A DNA stretch of 64,000 nucleotides. Source: Verpa conica (taxonomy: Eukaryota; Ascomycota; Pezizomycetes; Pezizales; Morchellaceae). A model generated the notes under the pieces. It did no database searches. It saw nothing but the letters and a program-made list of their open reading frames with translations, and was not told the origin of the DNA. The position numbers and the translations under genes are program-made. The DNA lies in contig JAUFSD010000002.1 in NCBI GenBank assembly GCA_033030425.1, forward strand, positions 3,162,001 to 3,226,000, given 5' to 3'. This document shows positions 1 through 11,712 of the stretch, piece by piece (positions within the stretch are counted from its first letter, which is position 1; the number at the start of each line of letters is the position of its first letter).

Positions 1-3000
1 AGAACTGTACTTCATCTCGTGCGCCTATTGTATCTCCAGGAATTCCCCCACCAGACAAAACAAAGATCCATCTTATCGGCTCCGCTGCATTTTGCAGACT
101 TTCCAGGAAAAGAAACGTCCAGGTATTCTCACTTTCACTCTACGAAATAAATAAAATTGTCGACCACAAAACCTCTAAGGAAGAGTGGAAACAAAGAATC
201 CCAATAGAGTACCACGAATACCTGGACATGTTTGACGAAAAACTTTCCAAAAATTTGCCCCCACGACGACCCTACGACCATAAGATTCCTTTGAAAGAAG
301 GAAAAGAACCCCCGTTCGGCCCCCTCTACGGCATGTCCAGAGAAGAACTCATAGTTCTTAAAGAATACATCGAAGACAATATGGCCAAGGGGTTTATTAG
401 AAATAGCGCATCACCAGCAGGATCCCCAGTGCTCTTCGTGAAGAAAGCGGACGGGTCACTCCGACTCTGTGTCGACTACCGAGGGTTGAATGAGGTAACC
501 ATCAAAAATCGGTACCCCCTACCGCTCATACGGGAAACACTGGACAGACTTGCAAAAGCGAAATGGTATACCAAACTGGACCTCCGCATGGGCTACAATC
601 AAATACGCATAGCCCTAGGGGAAGAGTGGAAGACAGCTTTTAGAACCAGGTACGGCCACTATGAATACACGGTCATGCCTTTCGGACTTACCAACGCCCC
701 CGCTACCTTTCAACATTTTGTCAACGACTGCTTAAGGGAATACCTGGACCAGTTTTGCACCGCCTACTTAGACGACATCCTCATATACAGTGACACCCTC
801 GAAGAACACAAAGTACACGTCAGAAAAGTGTTACAGACCTTAAGTAACAACGGAGTACTTCTAAAACCTGAGAAATGCGAGTTCCACTGCCAGAAGACAA
901 TATACTTAGGTCTGGTTATTTCGCCTGAAGGTATTAGCATGGACACAAAGAAGGTATCAGCAGTTATGGACTGGACACGACCCAAACATCTTAAAGATCT
1001 ACAAGCATTTTTGGGCTTCGCCAATTTTTACAGACGCTTTATTAAAGACTTCTCCAAACTTGCCGCCCCCCTCACCGCCTTGTCCAGAAAGGAACCAGGA
1101 ACTAAAGAGCATGTCCCCTTTATTTGGACAAACGACCATCAACTAGCGTTTGACACCTTAAAAGTAGCCTTCACCTCAGCACCGGTTCTAATGCACTTCG
1201 ACCCAGAGAAACCAATCATAGTAGAAACAGATGCCTCCGATTACGTTTCCGCGGGAGTGCTATCCCAAAAAGATAGTCAAGGAATTTTACACCCTGTGGC
1301 ATTCTTCTCCAAGAAACACTCCCCCGCCGAATGTAACTACGAAATCTACGACAAGGAACTACTGGCGATTATTAGAAGCTTCGAAGAATGGAGACCAGAA
1401 CTGGAAGGGGCCGCCTTTCCCATCGCAGTCATATCGGACCATAAGAATTTGGAATACTTTATGACTACCAAGAATCTTAATCGGAGACAAGCACGGTGGG
1501 CCGAATACCTTTCGCGTTTTAATTTCGTAATCACATATCGACCAGGGAAACAAGGGGGGAAACCGGACGCATTGACAAGAAGATCAGGAGATCTCCCTGG
1601 AGAGGGGGATGAAAGAATTCAACACCAGAGTCAAATAGTGTTGAAAAAGGAGAATTTGGACCCTGAGCTAAGTTTGTTAGCGGGTACTTTGTCAAATGAA
1701 CCCGCTGAAATGACTGTTCCCATAGCAAAGTTATTACAAGAGGCACAAAAAACTGACCCGTTTCCACAAAAGGTTTTAGGAATGTTAGCTAGAGGAGAGA
1801 AGAAGTCCTCGGAGATATCCCTAGCCGAGTGTTCAGAAAACAACGGACTCCTCTACTATCGAAATTGCCTGTATATACCCGATTACGATCCCCTTCGCCT
1901 GCACATTCTTAGGGAACACCACGACGCGCCAGCGGCAGGACACCCGGGCAGAGAAAAAACCTTCGAACTAGTGAGCCGTCAGTACTTCTGGCCAAAAATG
2001 CGCGAGTACATCGGGAGGTATACCAGAAACTGCCACACCTGCCAAAGGAGCAAGCCCAGTACCCACAGCAAATACGGAGTCCTCCGCCCCCTACCCATTC
2101 CAGAACAACCATGGAAAGAGATATCAATGGACTTCGTCACCGGCTTACCCGAGAGCAACGGGTTTGACGCCATATTGGTAGTAGTAGACAGACTGTCCAA
2201 AATGCGACATTTGATCCCCTGCCACACCACCACCGACGCAGGACAAGTAGCCAAACTGTACCTTCACAACGTTTGGAAACTTCACGGTCTACCTACGCAT
2301 GTCACCTCCGATAGAGGCACCCAGTTCACCTCGAAATTCTGGAAAGCACTGTGTCAATACCTGAAAATCGAAGCACGCATGTCGACGGCATACCACCCAG
2401 AAACAGACGGGCAGACAGAAAGGATGAACGCAATCATGGAACAGTACCTTCGCGCGTATATATCCTATCAACAGGACGACTGGAGTGAGTGGCTACCTAT
2501 GGCAGAGTTCGCAGCCAACAATCAGTTATCAGAAACTACCAAGGCCACTCCTTTTTTTGCCAACTACGGGTTTCACCCTCGCTTCCAAGTAAACCTTACA
2601 CCTCGAGGACAAACTGCCCCGGAACGGGATGCAAGGGACTTCGCCTCGCGAATGACGGAACTGCATGAGTGGTTACGAACGCAAATGAGGACTGCGCAGG
2701 ATAAGCAGGAACAATACACAAACGCACACAGGACGCCCGCCCCTCGGTATCAACCAGGGGACATGGTTTTTGTATCCTTAAAAAATATTCGCACTACCAG
2801 AAACTCTAGGAAGCTCGATTGGAAAAAAGCAGGCCCCTACAGCGTTAAAAAAGTCGTTAGCCCCTACGCCTACGAGATCGAACTACCCGCAACCATGCCA
2901 AATCACCCAGTATTTCACGTTTCCCTTCTGGAACCCTCCGCCTCGGACCCCTTGCCAGGACAGATACAACCACCTCCACCACCCATAGTTACTCAAGGGG

Positions 3001-3221
3001 AACAGGAATGGGAGGTAGAGGAAATTTTAGATTCCAAAGTAATTCGGGGAAGCCCGAGCTACTACGTTAAATGGACCGGCTATTACCAACCCTCCTGGGA
3101 ACCTGCTTCGTACCATGTTTCAAGGATGACAGCGTGGGGACAGCGTGGCCACAGGATACAACTAACTCGATGGCAAGGTAACTATCCGTTACAAGCAAAA
3201 TACCAAAGGTTTGTGAAGTAA
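1..3221 (+). mobile_element. Ty3/gypsy retrotransposon pol polyprotein (chromodomain type), 5' part outside the window
   Basis: This is the pol gene of an LTR retrotransposon: reverse transcriptase, RNase H and integrase, which copy the element RNA and insert the DNA. The reading frame is open from base 3 to the stop at 3219-3221, so the ATG at 228 is internal and gag and protease lie left of the window. Counting from 228, the RT catalytic YLDD is at residues 180-183, the RNase H DAS motif near 335, the integrase HHCC zinc finger spans about 562-605, and the integrase D, D and E lie near 634, 694 and 730 (SMDF, TSDRG, GQTERMN). A chromodomain (EWEVEEIL...YYVKWTGY) sits at about 926-963. There are no internal stops, so the copy is young or recently active. 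The last 35 codons lie inside an inverted repeat shared with 3594-3961, so the native C-terminus may be altered. Confidence 0.95.
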
Positions 3222-3485
3222 GAAGTGGTTTCAGCGATCGCGAAGCGATGAAACAGCAGAGAGGCAGCGAAGAAAGAAGATTGTATTGATTCTAACTGAA
3301 GAAACGTTGCGTAAAGAAAGAAGAAGGAAAAACTATTACAGCGAGGGAGCCACGCTCCCTATTTATACAAAATCCCCGCTTCGCACAATGCCTTTGTTCC
3401 CCACCCTCGACACCTGTTACCCTACCTCCCTCCTTGCATGAGTCACGATAAGGCTCACCCTTGCGTCCCTGATCCCTCCGTGAAA
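3117..3485 (-). repeat. Inverted LTR-like arm A
   Basis: This segment matches 3594-3961 in inverted orientation with scattered mismatches. Shared blocks include the GATCGCGAAGCGATGA-like stretch after the pol stop, the AACGTTGCGTAAAG block, and the palindromic GGGAGC..GCTCCC next to TATTTATA. Read on the minus strand it has a TATA-like box followed by a pyrimidine-rich start-like region, which resembles an LTR promoter. If so, it points opposite to the upstream pol gene. The strand is inferred from that promoter-like layout. Confidence 0.75.
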
Positions 3486-3593
3486 CCATGAGGAGACAGC
3501 AGCAGTGGACGTCTTTCATCGACAATATCCCGACAAACCAGGACCGTGGGATTCGAAACCTCGCAGGAGCTCGCGACTAAAAGGGGGGGCTAC
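3486..3593. other. Spacer between the inverted arms, with a polypurine run
   Basis: These 108 bases are not shared by the two arms. They include a purine run (AAAAGGGGGGG) near 3580-3589 that resembles the polypurine tract placed next to a 3' LTR. That reading is tentative. Confidence 0.4.
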
Positions 3594-3961
3594 TTTCACG
3601 GATCGAGCAGGGGCGCCAGGGCAAGTCTCGTTGTGACTCACGCAAGGAGGGAGGCAGGGTAACAGGTATCAAGGAAGGGAACAAAGGCATTGTATAAATG
3701 GGGATTTTGGGTATAAATAGGGAGCGTTGCTCCCTCTCTGTAATAGTTTTCTTTCTTTTCTCTTTACGCAACGTTTCTTCAGTTAGATTCAATACAAGCT
3801 TCTTTCTTCGCTGCCTCTCCGCTGCTTCATCGCTTCGCGATCGCCGAAACCACTTCCTACTTCACAAACCTTTGGTATTTTGCTTGTAACGGATAGTTAC
3901 CTTGCCATCGAGTTAGTTGTATCCTGTGGTTACGCTGCCCTCACGCTGTCCCCCTTGAAAC
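3594..3961 (+). repeat. Inverted LTR-like arm B with TATA box
   Basis: This is the inverted partner of 3117-3485. On the plus strand TATAAATA at 3712-3719 is followed by a CT-rich stretch (3730-3830), as in an LTR U3-R region. The outer end, 3890-3961, is the reverse complement of the last codons of the gypsy pol gene. The arms therefore share LTR-like sequence plus the adjoining sequence. A short open frame runs from 3880 to 4086, but I recognise no protein in it. Confidence 0.75.
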
Positions 3962-4186
3962 TGCAAAGAGATGTGAATACGAAGGATACCGTATACGTGA
4001 AGTTTGAGAGGGGTAAATGGTTTAATAGAGGAGAGCTTGAAGGTCTGTTAGATGAACTCTTCTATACCGAGGGCATCGTATCCTAGGAGTACTGGCGGTG
4101 AGGAGAGATTCTGACGGTCCGAGATCAATGAGACCCGAGCTCAGTTTTAGATTACAGGGAACATTTTAAGTTGCTGCTGAGAGCTT
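3962..4186. other. Sequence between gypsy arm B and the LINE insertion
   Basis: About 220 bases with no recognisable gene. Together with 6069 onward it formed the target site of the LINE. Confidence 0.4.
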
Positions 4187-4201
4187 GGTATAGCGGGGGT
4201 A
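4187..4201. repeat. Target-site duplication, left copy
   Basis: The 15 bases GGTATAGCGGGGGTA are repeated exactly at 6054-6068. This copy lies directly before the poly-T of the minus-strand LINE, the layout left by target-primed reverse transcription. Confidence 0.9.
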
Positions 4202-6053
4202 TTTTTTTTTTTTTTTTTTTATTCAAGTGATTTTATTATTCTGGGTACAAAATCTGGTATGCAGTATAAACTATGACCTAAAAAGAACCCTTCCCCTTCC
4301 TAAAAATAAAACACGACCCCTTTCAAAATTCCAAATAACAAATAATTTTAACACAGGAAATAGAAGAAACATTTTAACAAAACCAATGTACTTAAACAAA
4401 CATAACTTCCTTCCTTCTGACTTGCTGTCTTGGTGCCGTTATACACGGACTTGATAAACTTGATAGCTCCTTATGATTCGGAGTAGGTAATAGAGGTGAG
4501 AGAGGACGAAGTGGAGGGAGTTGGCACTGGTGACGGAAGCGCTTTTTTGGGGAAATTTATTTTGTTTTGAACGACGAAGGTCCCGACGAGTAGCAAAAGA
4601 GCTTCTGAGCTCCAGATTTCGTCAAGGGATCTAACGTTGGGCAGGAGAGAATTTCTGGACACGGAGAGGCTGGGGCAGTGCAGGAGCACGTGCTCTGTTG
4701 TTTCGGGAAAGAGCAGACACCTGGAACAGATGTCAGGAGTGTGAAAATTTATCCACGACTTATGGGCGTTTAGGTAGCTCTTTTCCACCCGCATTTGATG
4801 GAGCCGAGAGGATTGAAATTTATGAAGAGACATAAAGTATGGTGTTGTAAGGGAACAACCATATTTATAGTAGCTGGGTGGGGGGTAGAGAATCTCCCAA
4901 TTCTTTAGGAGCTGTTGCTTGATCATAATTGAAAAGCTTTTATGACTGAGATTGGAGCCTAGTAATGGCTGGATTAGAGAACCCAGGAATTCGATTGGCA
5001 GGTGGTTCACGCCTGCTTTGGCGACCGAATTCCACTTTTTGGGGGGATTAGGGAGACCTTTAAGAAGTTCGGAGTGTGAGTAGCTCCGTTCGGGTGAGAT
5101 GGTTGGAAACGACGGGTCAAACCGGGCCGTGACTGGGTTGTTAAGGGGATGGGCGGTAGCAACTCGGATGGCGTGTTTGATCTTAAGATAATGGAGATAA
5201 AGTATCAGCGGGGGAGCGGAAGCCTCCGCCCATAAAGCGTGTAGATTGGTCGACCTAAAGCAACCTAGGGCCCACCTGAGGACGGAGTTCCAGAAGACCT
5301 CCATTTCTTTTAGGGCTGAGGTGGGGGTAAAAAGAGTGGCTCCGTAGGTGAGCATGGGACGAATAGCGAGAGTAGCAAGTTTCCTACAGTTACCTGAGGA
5401 AAGACCTTTCCCGGGGGAGGAAAATCTATGGAGAATGCCGAAGGAGGCCTGGGCGGACGCCAGTCTTCTTATGAAATGATCGTTAGGGTTAAAAGAGGGT
5501 GAGAACCAATAGCCGACCCACCGGACTATTGGTTTTGGATGGAAGGTGTGTCCATCAATACACACGGGAAGATGTGAGACTGGAGACTTGTCTCTAGGGG
5601 TGCGCCAGTGCATCAACTCAGTTTTAGCGACTGAGAAGGACACGTTGCGGGGGGCTGCATCGTTTTTAAGGCGATAATAATTTTCTTGAAGTAAGAGAAT
5701 GTTTTCCTCAACTGTGGGTGAGGCAACCGTGATGGCGAAGTCATCAACATATGATAGAGTGATACCTGGTGATGGTTCCAGATGATGTAAAACGCTAACA
5801 TAAATAACGAATAATAAAGGAGAGATGGGGGATCCTTGGGGGACCCCAACTTGAACGGGAACAGCTAGCTTGGGAGAGCCTTTATAGAGCAAGGTGACCC
5901 AGCGATCGGACAAGAAGGAGAGAATCCAATTAACCATATAGGGGGGGACGCTTTGGGAAGTAAGAATGGAGGCTAGGGTGTGTTTGACCACATTGTCAAA
6001 GCCGCCTTTGATGTCTAGAAAAAGAGTGGAGACTTTAAGCTTAGCTAGTTGCA
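4202..6053 (-). mobile_element. 5'-truncated LINE (non-LTR retrotransposon), reverse transcriptase fragment
   Basis: A non-LTR retrotransposon inserted on the minus strand. Its 3' tail is the poly-T run at 4202-4220, followed inward by a roughly 250-base 3' UTR. The coding frame ends at 4471 and is open upward through the 5' break at 6053. Motifs in the 546-residue frame that starts at 6111 are the RT Asp motif LDIKGGFDNV (about 32-41), GVPQGSPISPLL (89-100) and YVDD (121-124). A C-terminal cysteine/histidine knuckle (CSRC...H...C, about 462-479) is typical of LINE reverse transcriptases. The endonuclease and the N-terminal half of RT are missing, so this copy cannot mobilise itself. The ATG at 6111 and the first 19 or so codons come from flanking DNA, not from the element. 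The remaining frame has no stops, which suggests recent insertion. Clade (Tad-like or I-like) is not decided. Confidence 0.93.
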
Positions 6054-6068
6054 GGTATAGCGGGGGTA
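6054..6068. repeat. Target-site duplication, right copy
   Basis: Exact copy of 4187-4201. It lies at the truncated 5' end of the LINE and fixes the insertion boundary at 6053/6054. Confidence 0.9.
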
Positions 6069-6340
6069 CCTGGGATATATCATATATACAGGGCAAGACA
6101 CGCGACGTCACTCCTGCAGCGGCGGGTCAGAGCGCTGTGGCTACTTACGGTTAGCCATACACTCACTCCCGTGCTGTCACAACGCCACACAAATATGTTG
6201 ATCTGAACGGGAATTTACTCCCGGCCAAGTAATACATGGTGATGCGGCTAGCAGTCGGCTAGAGAAGTTCTTTATTTTGACTCCTACATCGACACTGTGA
6301 TATTGGTAGATATTCTACTACTAATGCATAATCTTAACAA
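6069..6340. other. Non-coding stretch between the LINE and the protease gene
   Basis: About 270 bases holding the 3' flank of the subtilisin gene and the right flank of the LINE. A palindromic GGGAATTTACTCCC lies near 6209-6222. No gene is seen. Confidence 0.4.
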
Positions 6341-7800
6341 TTAGAAACCCCCTCTCCGTGGGTTACAGCCTCCATTAAATACAAGTGAATTTGGCGCGCA
6401 ACAACTCTTGATACATCTATTTCCCCTAAGGGTATCGTTCGTAGAAGCGTACATTAGCTGGTCTCTGTCTTGTGCTGGTGTATTGAGCCCGTAAAGACAC
6501 TTATTGTATAGAATTATACCAGAAACATGAGGACTGGCCATGCTAGTTCCACTGTAAATCTCTGTTGAGTCATCACTTGCACTGGTCGAGGACTTAATGT
6601 CCTCTCCGGGGGCGAATATATCAATACAGCAGCCGATGTTCGAGAATTCAGCAACACGGTTGTATATATTAGTCGCACCTACCGTTACCGCGCTAGGAGC
6701 AGATGCTGGACTATGAAAGCAGGCGTCTTCCTAATATCAGGTTAAATTAAGAGTGCCTTCTCGGACTGCGATATACGTACTGCTGTGTTTCCGGCAGCAA
6801 CAACGACTGTCAAACCCCCTGCCACAGTGTTCTGTACAGCCAGGTTGATGGAACGACTTAGAGGGCCACCTATTCACCCACCCGTCAATTTTCACACCCA
6901 AATAACCTGCCAAAGTGAGAAACTCACCAAGAGACATATTAATAACCGAATTTGACCGCGACCGACTCCCAGCTCCCGCATGTTTAAAAGCAAAATTTAT
7001 ACCAGCAATTACTCCCGAAGTAGACCCACTGCACCTCTCGTCATCCAGAACCTTAACCGCATAGATTCTCGACGTTTTCTCAACACCATACGTTTTCCCA
7101 GCAATCTTCCCAGCCACATGAGTCCCGTGACCACAACCATCCAATTCACTCCATTTTGAACTAGCTTTGAATATAAACTCGGCACGACCTTCGAATTCAT
7201 CGTGCGTCACTCGAACACCACTATCGATAACATACGCGTTCGGCGGAGTCTCGCACGCTGGTCTATCATCACTGTAGAGAAATTCAGCCAAGGGCGGTTG
7301 TCTAAGCATCCTATGAGAAACCGTTCCGAGGCCCCATTCTCCTTGGTATGGGTTTATTGTTTGATTAACACAGCCAGACGCCTTCATCACCCCGTTCTTC
7401 TCAATAAACGCAACCTATAAAATCAGTACTTGTCTAGCATGGTATGATCTATTTCAGATAATATATATATATATACCTCAGGCCTTTCTTTGATCTTTTT
7501 AATTGTCAGTTCGTTGAACTCGCCAGAATAGCCTTTGAAATTGCCAATATCGTATTTGAAGTCTTGTCCTGTGGATTTGGATCCGCCGAGTTGCTCGTTG
7601 GTGGTCTTGAGCCATGAGTTGTGCTTAGTGACTATCTCTGTGGTGACTGAATCTTTGAATACCACGATGTAGGAGTTTGAGACTGATGTTGCGTCAATAG
7701 TGGGATCTGCAGTGTCATCTACTCCTAGTCGCGGGATCGCTCTGGTGGTAGAGACTAGTAATGCTCCGGCTACGAGAATAGCATTCTGTAGGTGTTTCAT
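6341..7800 (-). CDS. Secreted subtilisin-like serine protease (proteinase K type, S8A)
   Basis: An extracellular endopeptidase made as a pre-pro-enzyme. Exons 7800-7477, 7414-6928, 6869-6781 and 6730-6341 join in frame to 429 residues. The start at 7800 opens directly into a signal peptide (about residues 1-21); an in-frame ATG at 7848 would put a hydrophilic stretch before it. An inhibitor I9 propeptide follows (about 38-115, ending near AFIEKNGVM). The catalytic triad is complete: Asp172 (YVIDSGV), His204 (GHGTHVAG) and Ser363 (GTSMASPH). The oxyanion Asn298 is in AAGNTA. The third intron acceptor was chosen because it restores EDACFHSPAS, which matches the family. The length is normal for fungal proteinase K. 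A role in nutrition or host attack is inference. Three introns with correct frames argue against a pseudogene despite the neighbouring transposons. Confidence 0.92.
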
Positions 7801-9266
7801 TGGCTGATGTTTTAGAGGTGCTTTTATGGACGTAAGACTGGTCAACAAAGAAAAGCAATGGATAAATGAATTAATCGTAAATATAACAGAGAAAAGGAGA
7901 TGTTCCCTTTAAATCTAGAGTTGAAGTCATGGGTGGGAGAATGGGTATTGTTGTGATACCCGTGTTCATTTGTGTTATTGGGTATGCATAACTCTGGGCC
8001 TCATAAACACTTCAATATCGACCGGAAGGGTACACACTCGTGGTTATATGCAAAATTATACGAGTTCTTTATATGATCTTTCATTTCTTTCGTTGGGTTG
8101 CGGGGAATGGTAGCTATTAAACATTCCAGTACTGCATGAAGGCTAGCTTTCTCACCCCCTGGCTTGGTGATCATCTGATATTTAGCGGTAACGGAATTCA
8201 TATTATACCAGCATACCATGAGCACAGACAAACGGCTTCTCTCTAGGTAACTACTGTACTTATTATCAACATTTTAAAGTGTAGTAAACCTCTCTATTGC
8301 CAGAAATACCTACTGTCCGGCTAGAATCACCCGAACCATCATCCTCTTAAGCGCTCGGCTACGTTACAAGTCCCTGCTTTCTCCCATTGAATAGCGGTCG
8401 TATTAGAGCTGGTATAGAGGCAGAGTTTGCCTTATTCTGTCCTCGGTAGGCCGCGGCATAAAGTAGTTCTTTTATGCTGAGTACGTATTTGAATATTGCA
8501 ACCGATACATACGACCAATAATATTACCCACATAGAAAAATCCCTAAGATAGTAAAAACACTCAGAGTAGTTTAGCTTCTTGATAGATTTCCGAATAATT
8601 ACCTGAAATACGTGTAGTTTACGTAGACAGATACACTCCTCATAGATCAAACAGGATTAGGTCATCTCTACCGGACATAGTTTATCACTCGAAGCCCTAT
8701 TTCCTATAGAAAATCATTGTTTATCTGCTTGGCAGTACAAGAAAACATTCCTCGATTTTAAGTGCATATTTATTAAACCAGCCCCAAATAAATGCACTCA
8801 CAAACAAGGCGAGTTTTTTTTCCCAGAGATTATAGACTTCAAGTTAGCTATCGAATTTTTTTTCCCCCCTAGATAAAGCTGTTACAGCAAACTTCTATAT
8901 ATTATATGAAACACGTGGGTGAAATTTCCCATGTATGTAGTAAGAATTAAGCTGTATTATTCAGCGCCAAGGTTTCGAAGATCGCCCCCCCCGGGCCCCT
9001 CTCGGCGGGGTTAATATCTATTTAAACCCGTGATGATTTACCATGACTAAACCTGTGGGCTTAGTATAAGGACTTGCAGCGATAAAGAGCGGGGGGGGAG
9101 GGATGGTATACATATACCTCATATCGATAAGCTAGGTTGCCCCACCTTTCTATAAGTACCTCAACGCGGCTCTCACTCGCAGTAGACATCCCCCCATCTC
9201 CAATTCCATCAGGAGGACCTCCCCCCCAAGTAATTCGAATCTCTCGATAACTCTAAAGAATAAGAA
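7801..9266. other. Intergenic region, no gene recognised
   Basis: AT-rich DNA with G/C runs (C7 followed by GGG near 8988, G8 near 9091). The part next to 7800 should hold the protease promoter, and the part next to 9267 that of the alpha-beta barrel gene. Only short open frames without family features are present. Confidence 0.5.
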
Positions 9267-10012
9267 ATGTCCGAAGCTAAAGTAGGGGTCACCGAGTTCG
9301 CGTTCTTGCCTGTTAAGGAAGGTTGCAAGCCTGCCGAGGGTCATGACAACTTGTTCGGCGTCCAACCTAAGGGATACGAAGGTGGACACTACGGCTGGCA
9401 ACTTGAGGATCCTAGTGTCTATCATTGGACTTTACGTATGTTTCTCATTGAATCTACTTATGATTTACCCCTCCTCCTCCTCCTCTCCTCCTCCTCCTCT
9501 CCGGGCTAGATAGCTAGCTAGCTACATAGATTGAATGTTTCTAACAACTTTATGTAGATTGGGAATCTCTCGATGCTCACAAAGCCCTGATGGAGTCCCC
9601 TGTTTACGGTCCATTCACAGAGAAAATCGGCCCTTGGGCATCCAAGCCATATCTCTTCCACGCCGCACTGACCCCGCATCCTCCCACCGCAGCGTTCGAG
9701 GGACATGTCACAGAACTTGCCAAGTTTTACCTCAAGAAAGACGTGACTAAGGATGAGTTTACCGAAGCCTACCACGAGTTTGAGGTGGGCTTGACGGTTG
9801 CTGCGGGATATCATGCCCACTCGGGTGGGTGGTCGGTCGAGGATGAAAACTGTTTTGTCTTGGCTATTGGCTGGGAGAGCAAGGAGGCACATGTGCAGTG
9901 GAAGGAGAATGGGGGTGGGATGAAGTGGATTGCACTCCTTAGAGCGAAGTTTGAGAGGGCTGAAATGTGGCATATCAAAGATGCGGGAGCGGTCACCCTG
10001 AAGTCGGTGTGA
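9267..10012 (+). CDS. Dimeric alpha-beta barrel-type protein (stress-responsive A/B barrel-like), 207 aa
   Basis: A small soluble protein in two exons, 9267-9435 and 9558-10012. The splice restores HWTLHWESLDAHKALM, the W-x-S-x-x-A-H pattern seen in fungal dimeric alpha-beta barrel proteins related to antibiotic-biosynthesis monooxygenases. Two related halves can be seen: HWESLDAH..SPVYGPF in the first, and GWESKEAHVQW followed by an acidic/aromatic stretch in the second. That fits a duplicated ferredoxin-like fold. There is no signal peptide or membrane segment. The substrate is unknown; relatives include stress proteins and small-molecule monooxygenases. The intron holds a CT-rich microsatellite (about 9474-9503) and a TAGC repeat. 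Confidence 0.75.
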
Positions 10013-11712
10013 ATAATAGGATGCTTGTAAATAATTATAGTTCCTGTGGGTCCTGGACTATTATGAATTAGATGCGCTATTCTCCAAAAGGTGGAGTTTT
10101 AGTGACAGTATATTTCTGATCGTCCCCTGTGATACATCCTTATACTCTTAGAAACCTCCGGAACCTGAGAGACTGGGTAATCAGGTATATATTGATCTTG
10201 CCCTGGCCAGCTTTGAATGCCTTAAACATAGGATACATAGGAACCAACTCCCCAGTGAATACCCCAGACCTGAGAATATCCTTGTCCTTGTCTTAGGTAT
10301 TGACATCCAGATGTTAAAACTATTGGATAATGTATTTTAGAATCTGCTGTAGCATTCTGGTTTTCAATTACATGCGGGCAGCACTTGTATAGTGTACTAA
10401 TTAGGGTCAAATAGTGTCTCTTAGTAGGGCCGCCAAGCCTTCTAGGATTCCATCAATATTTTTTATTAGAAAAAATCAAACCACATCAATGAATAGTAGA
10501 ACTAGAACCCTATTTTAGTGCTAAAATCTATAAAGCATTTCTATCCTGAGTCATAGCGCGGGCTATACCTAAATAAGGGACTAATTTATTAGACGTTATA
10601 GAGTGGGGAATAATAATTCATCTTGAATATGACGTTGTGGGGCCTAATGTAGTTATTAAGGAGGTTGGTGGAGATCCCAACGAGTTGTATGTTTCTGGGT
10701 CCCAACATTGTGCTTCAAGTGCAGCATCGCATCATCCAAGTGATTAGGAATACCGACCTCTCCGTTGAACAACAGCCAAACCTATTCAAGGCTGACGCGA
10801 AACCGTTAACCTTTCAAACTACAGACCTGTTTTATTTCTCGATCAGGGGGGAGGCAACTGTGTTGTGCGAGTGACCATCCATGAAGTAATGTGAGAAATC
10901 ACTCCAACCGAGAATTATAGGGAAAAAAAAATAAAAATTTCAACATGTGGAACACGTTTCACACGCAATATTAGGTCTATTAAGAATCTGGCCGACAGCA
11001 TCGCAAATGTTGGACATCTCGGGTTGTCTATGTTCCGTGATAAGATGTGTGTACCCGAGGGAATTCCATGGTACGAAAAAAAAACCCATCCATCCATCCG
11101 TCCATCGAGAAAACCCTGGGCTGGCTGGCTGGCTGGCTGGCACAGGCAACAGTAGACGAGTGCCAGTCGGCTATGGAGACTGCAAGAACAGAAAGAAAAA
11201 AAAGTTTTTTTTTTTTTCAAGACAGACACAGCATAGGCATGGCATAGACAACAAAGTTCTCGTACTCTTCCACTCCCAAATGCAGCGGATAAAAAGCCAT
11301 GTCCGTGGCGATCAATCGTTGCTCCCACCGCTCGTGCAGGAACCCTTACTCTACAGTCGCCGGGACCCGGGCACAGAAGAAGCCACTCGGGCTAAAGTTC
11401 TACACTCCCCGAGCCTAAAGAGCTTAAAAGAGGGCATCTCCATCCTGGAATCCAGGCTGACTAAGGGTTCATCCTTCCGAAACCGCCCGCTAGCGTCATT
11501 GTTGGCTGTGGCCGCCGGGCGCTTCCTATGTGCCGCTTTGAGTGGTTTTTCTTTTTTTTTTTCTCTTTCTTCCTCGAGTTCTTTCCTTTTTGTACTTCTT
11601 CTCTCCCCCCCCTTCTCTCTCCTCATCCATCATCCGGTCGGTCCACCAACAGAATTAACCTCTCATCTCAATCTTTCAAAAGTTTTTTGAATTTTATTTT
11701 TTTCGAGTAGAT
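10013..11712. other. Intergenic region with microsatellites
   Basis: No convincing gene. It holds a (CCAT)n-like run at 11086-11105, a (GGCT)n run at 11119-11140, and an A/T homopolymer stretch near 11196-11218. The last 170 bases form the pyrimidine-rich promoter and leader of the phosphate carrier gene. Confidence 0.5.
11540..11640 (+). promoter_or_regulatory. CT-rich promoter/leader of the phosphate carrier gene
   Basis: A nearly pure pyrimidine stretch ending 70 bases before the ATG at 11713. Such tracts are common just upstream of transcription starts of highly expressed fungal genes. The role is inferred. Confidence 0.5.

Noticed and set aside
3540..3575. Possible tRNA T-loop-like sequence (GATTCGAAACC)
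   Set aside because: No matching D-arm, anticodon stem or acceptor stem could be folded around it; it lies in the spacer of the inverted LTR-like arms.
6341..7800. Subtilisin as a pseudogene broken by stops
   Set aside because: The apparent breaks are three introns; the joined exons keep frame over 430 codons with the full catalytic triad and oxyanion Asn.
10947..11690. 247-codon plus-strand frame upstream of the phosphate carrier
   Set aside because: It runs through microsatellites and a CT-rich promoter, giving poly-Lys, poly-Phe and Ser-rich tracts; no domain or codon structure.
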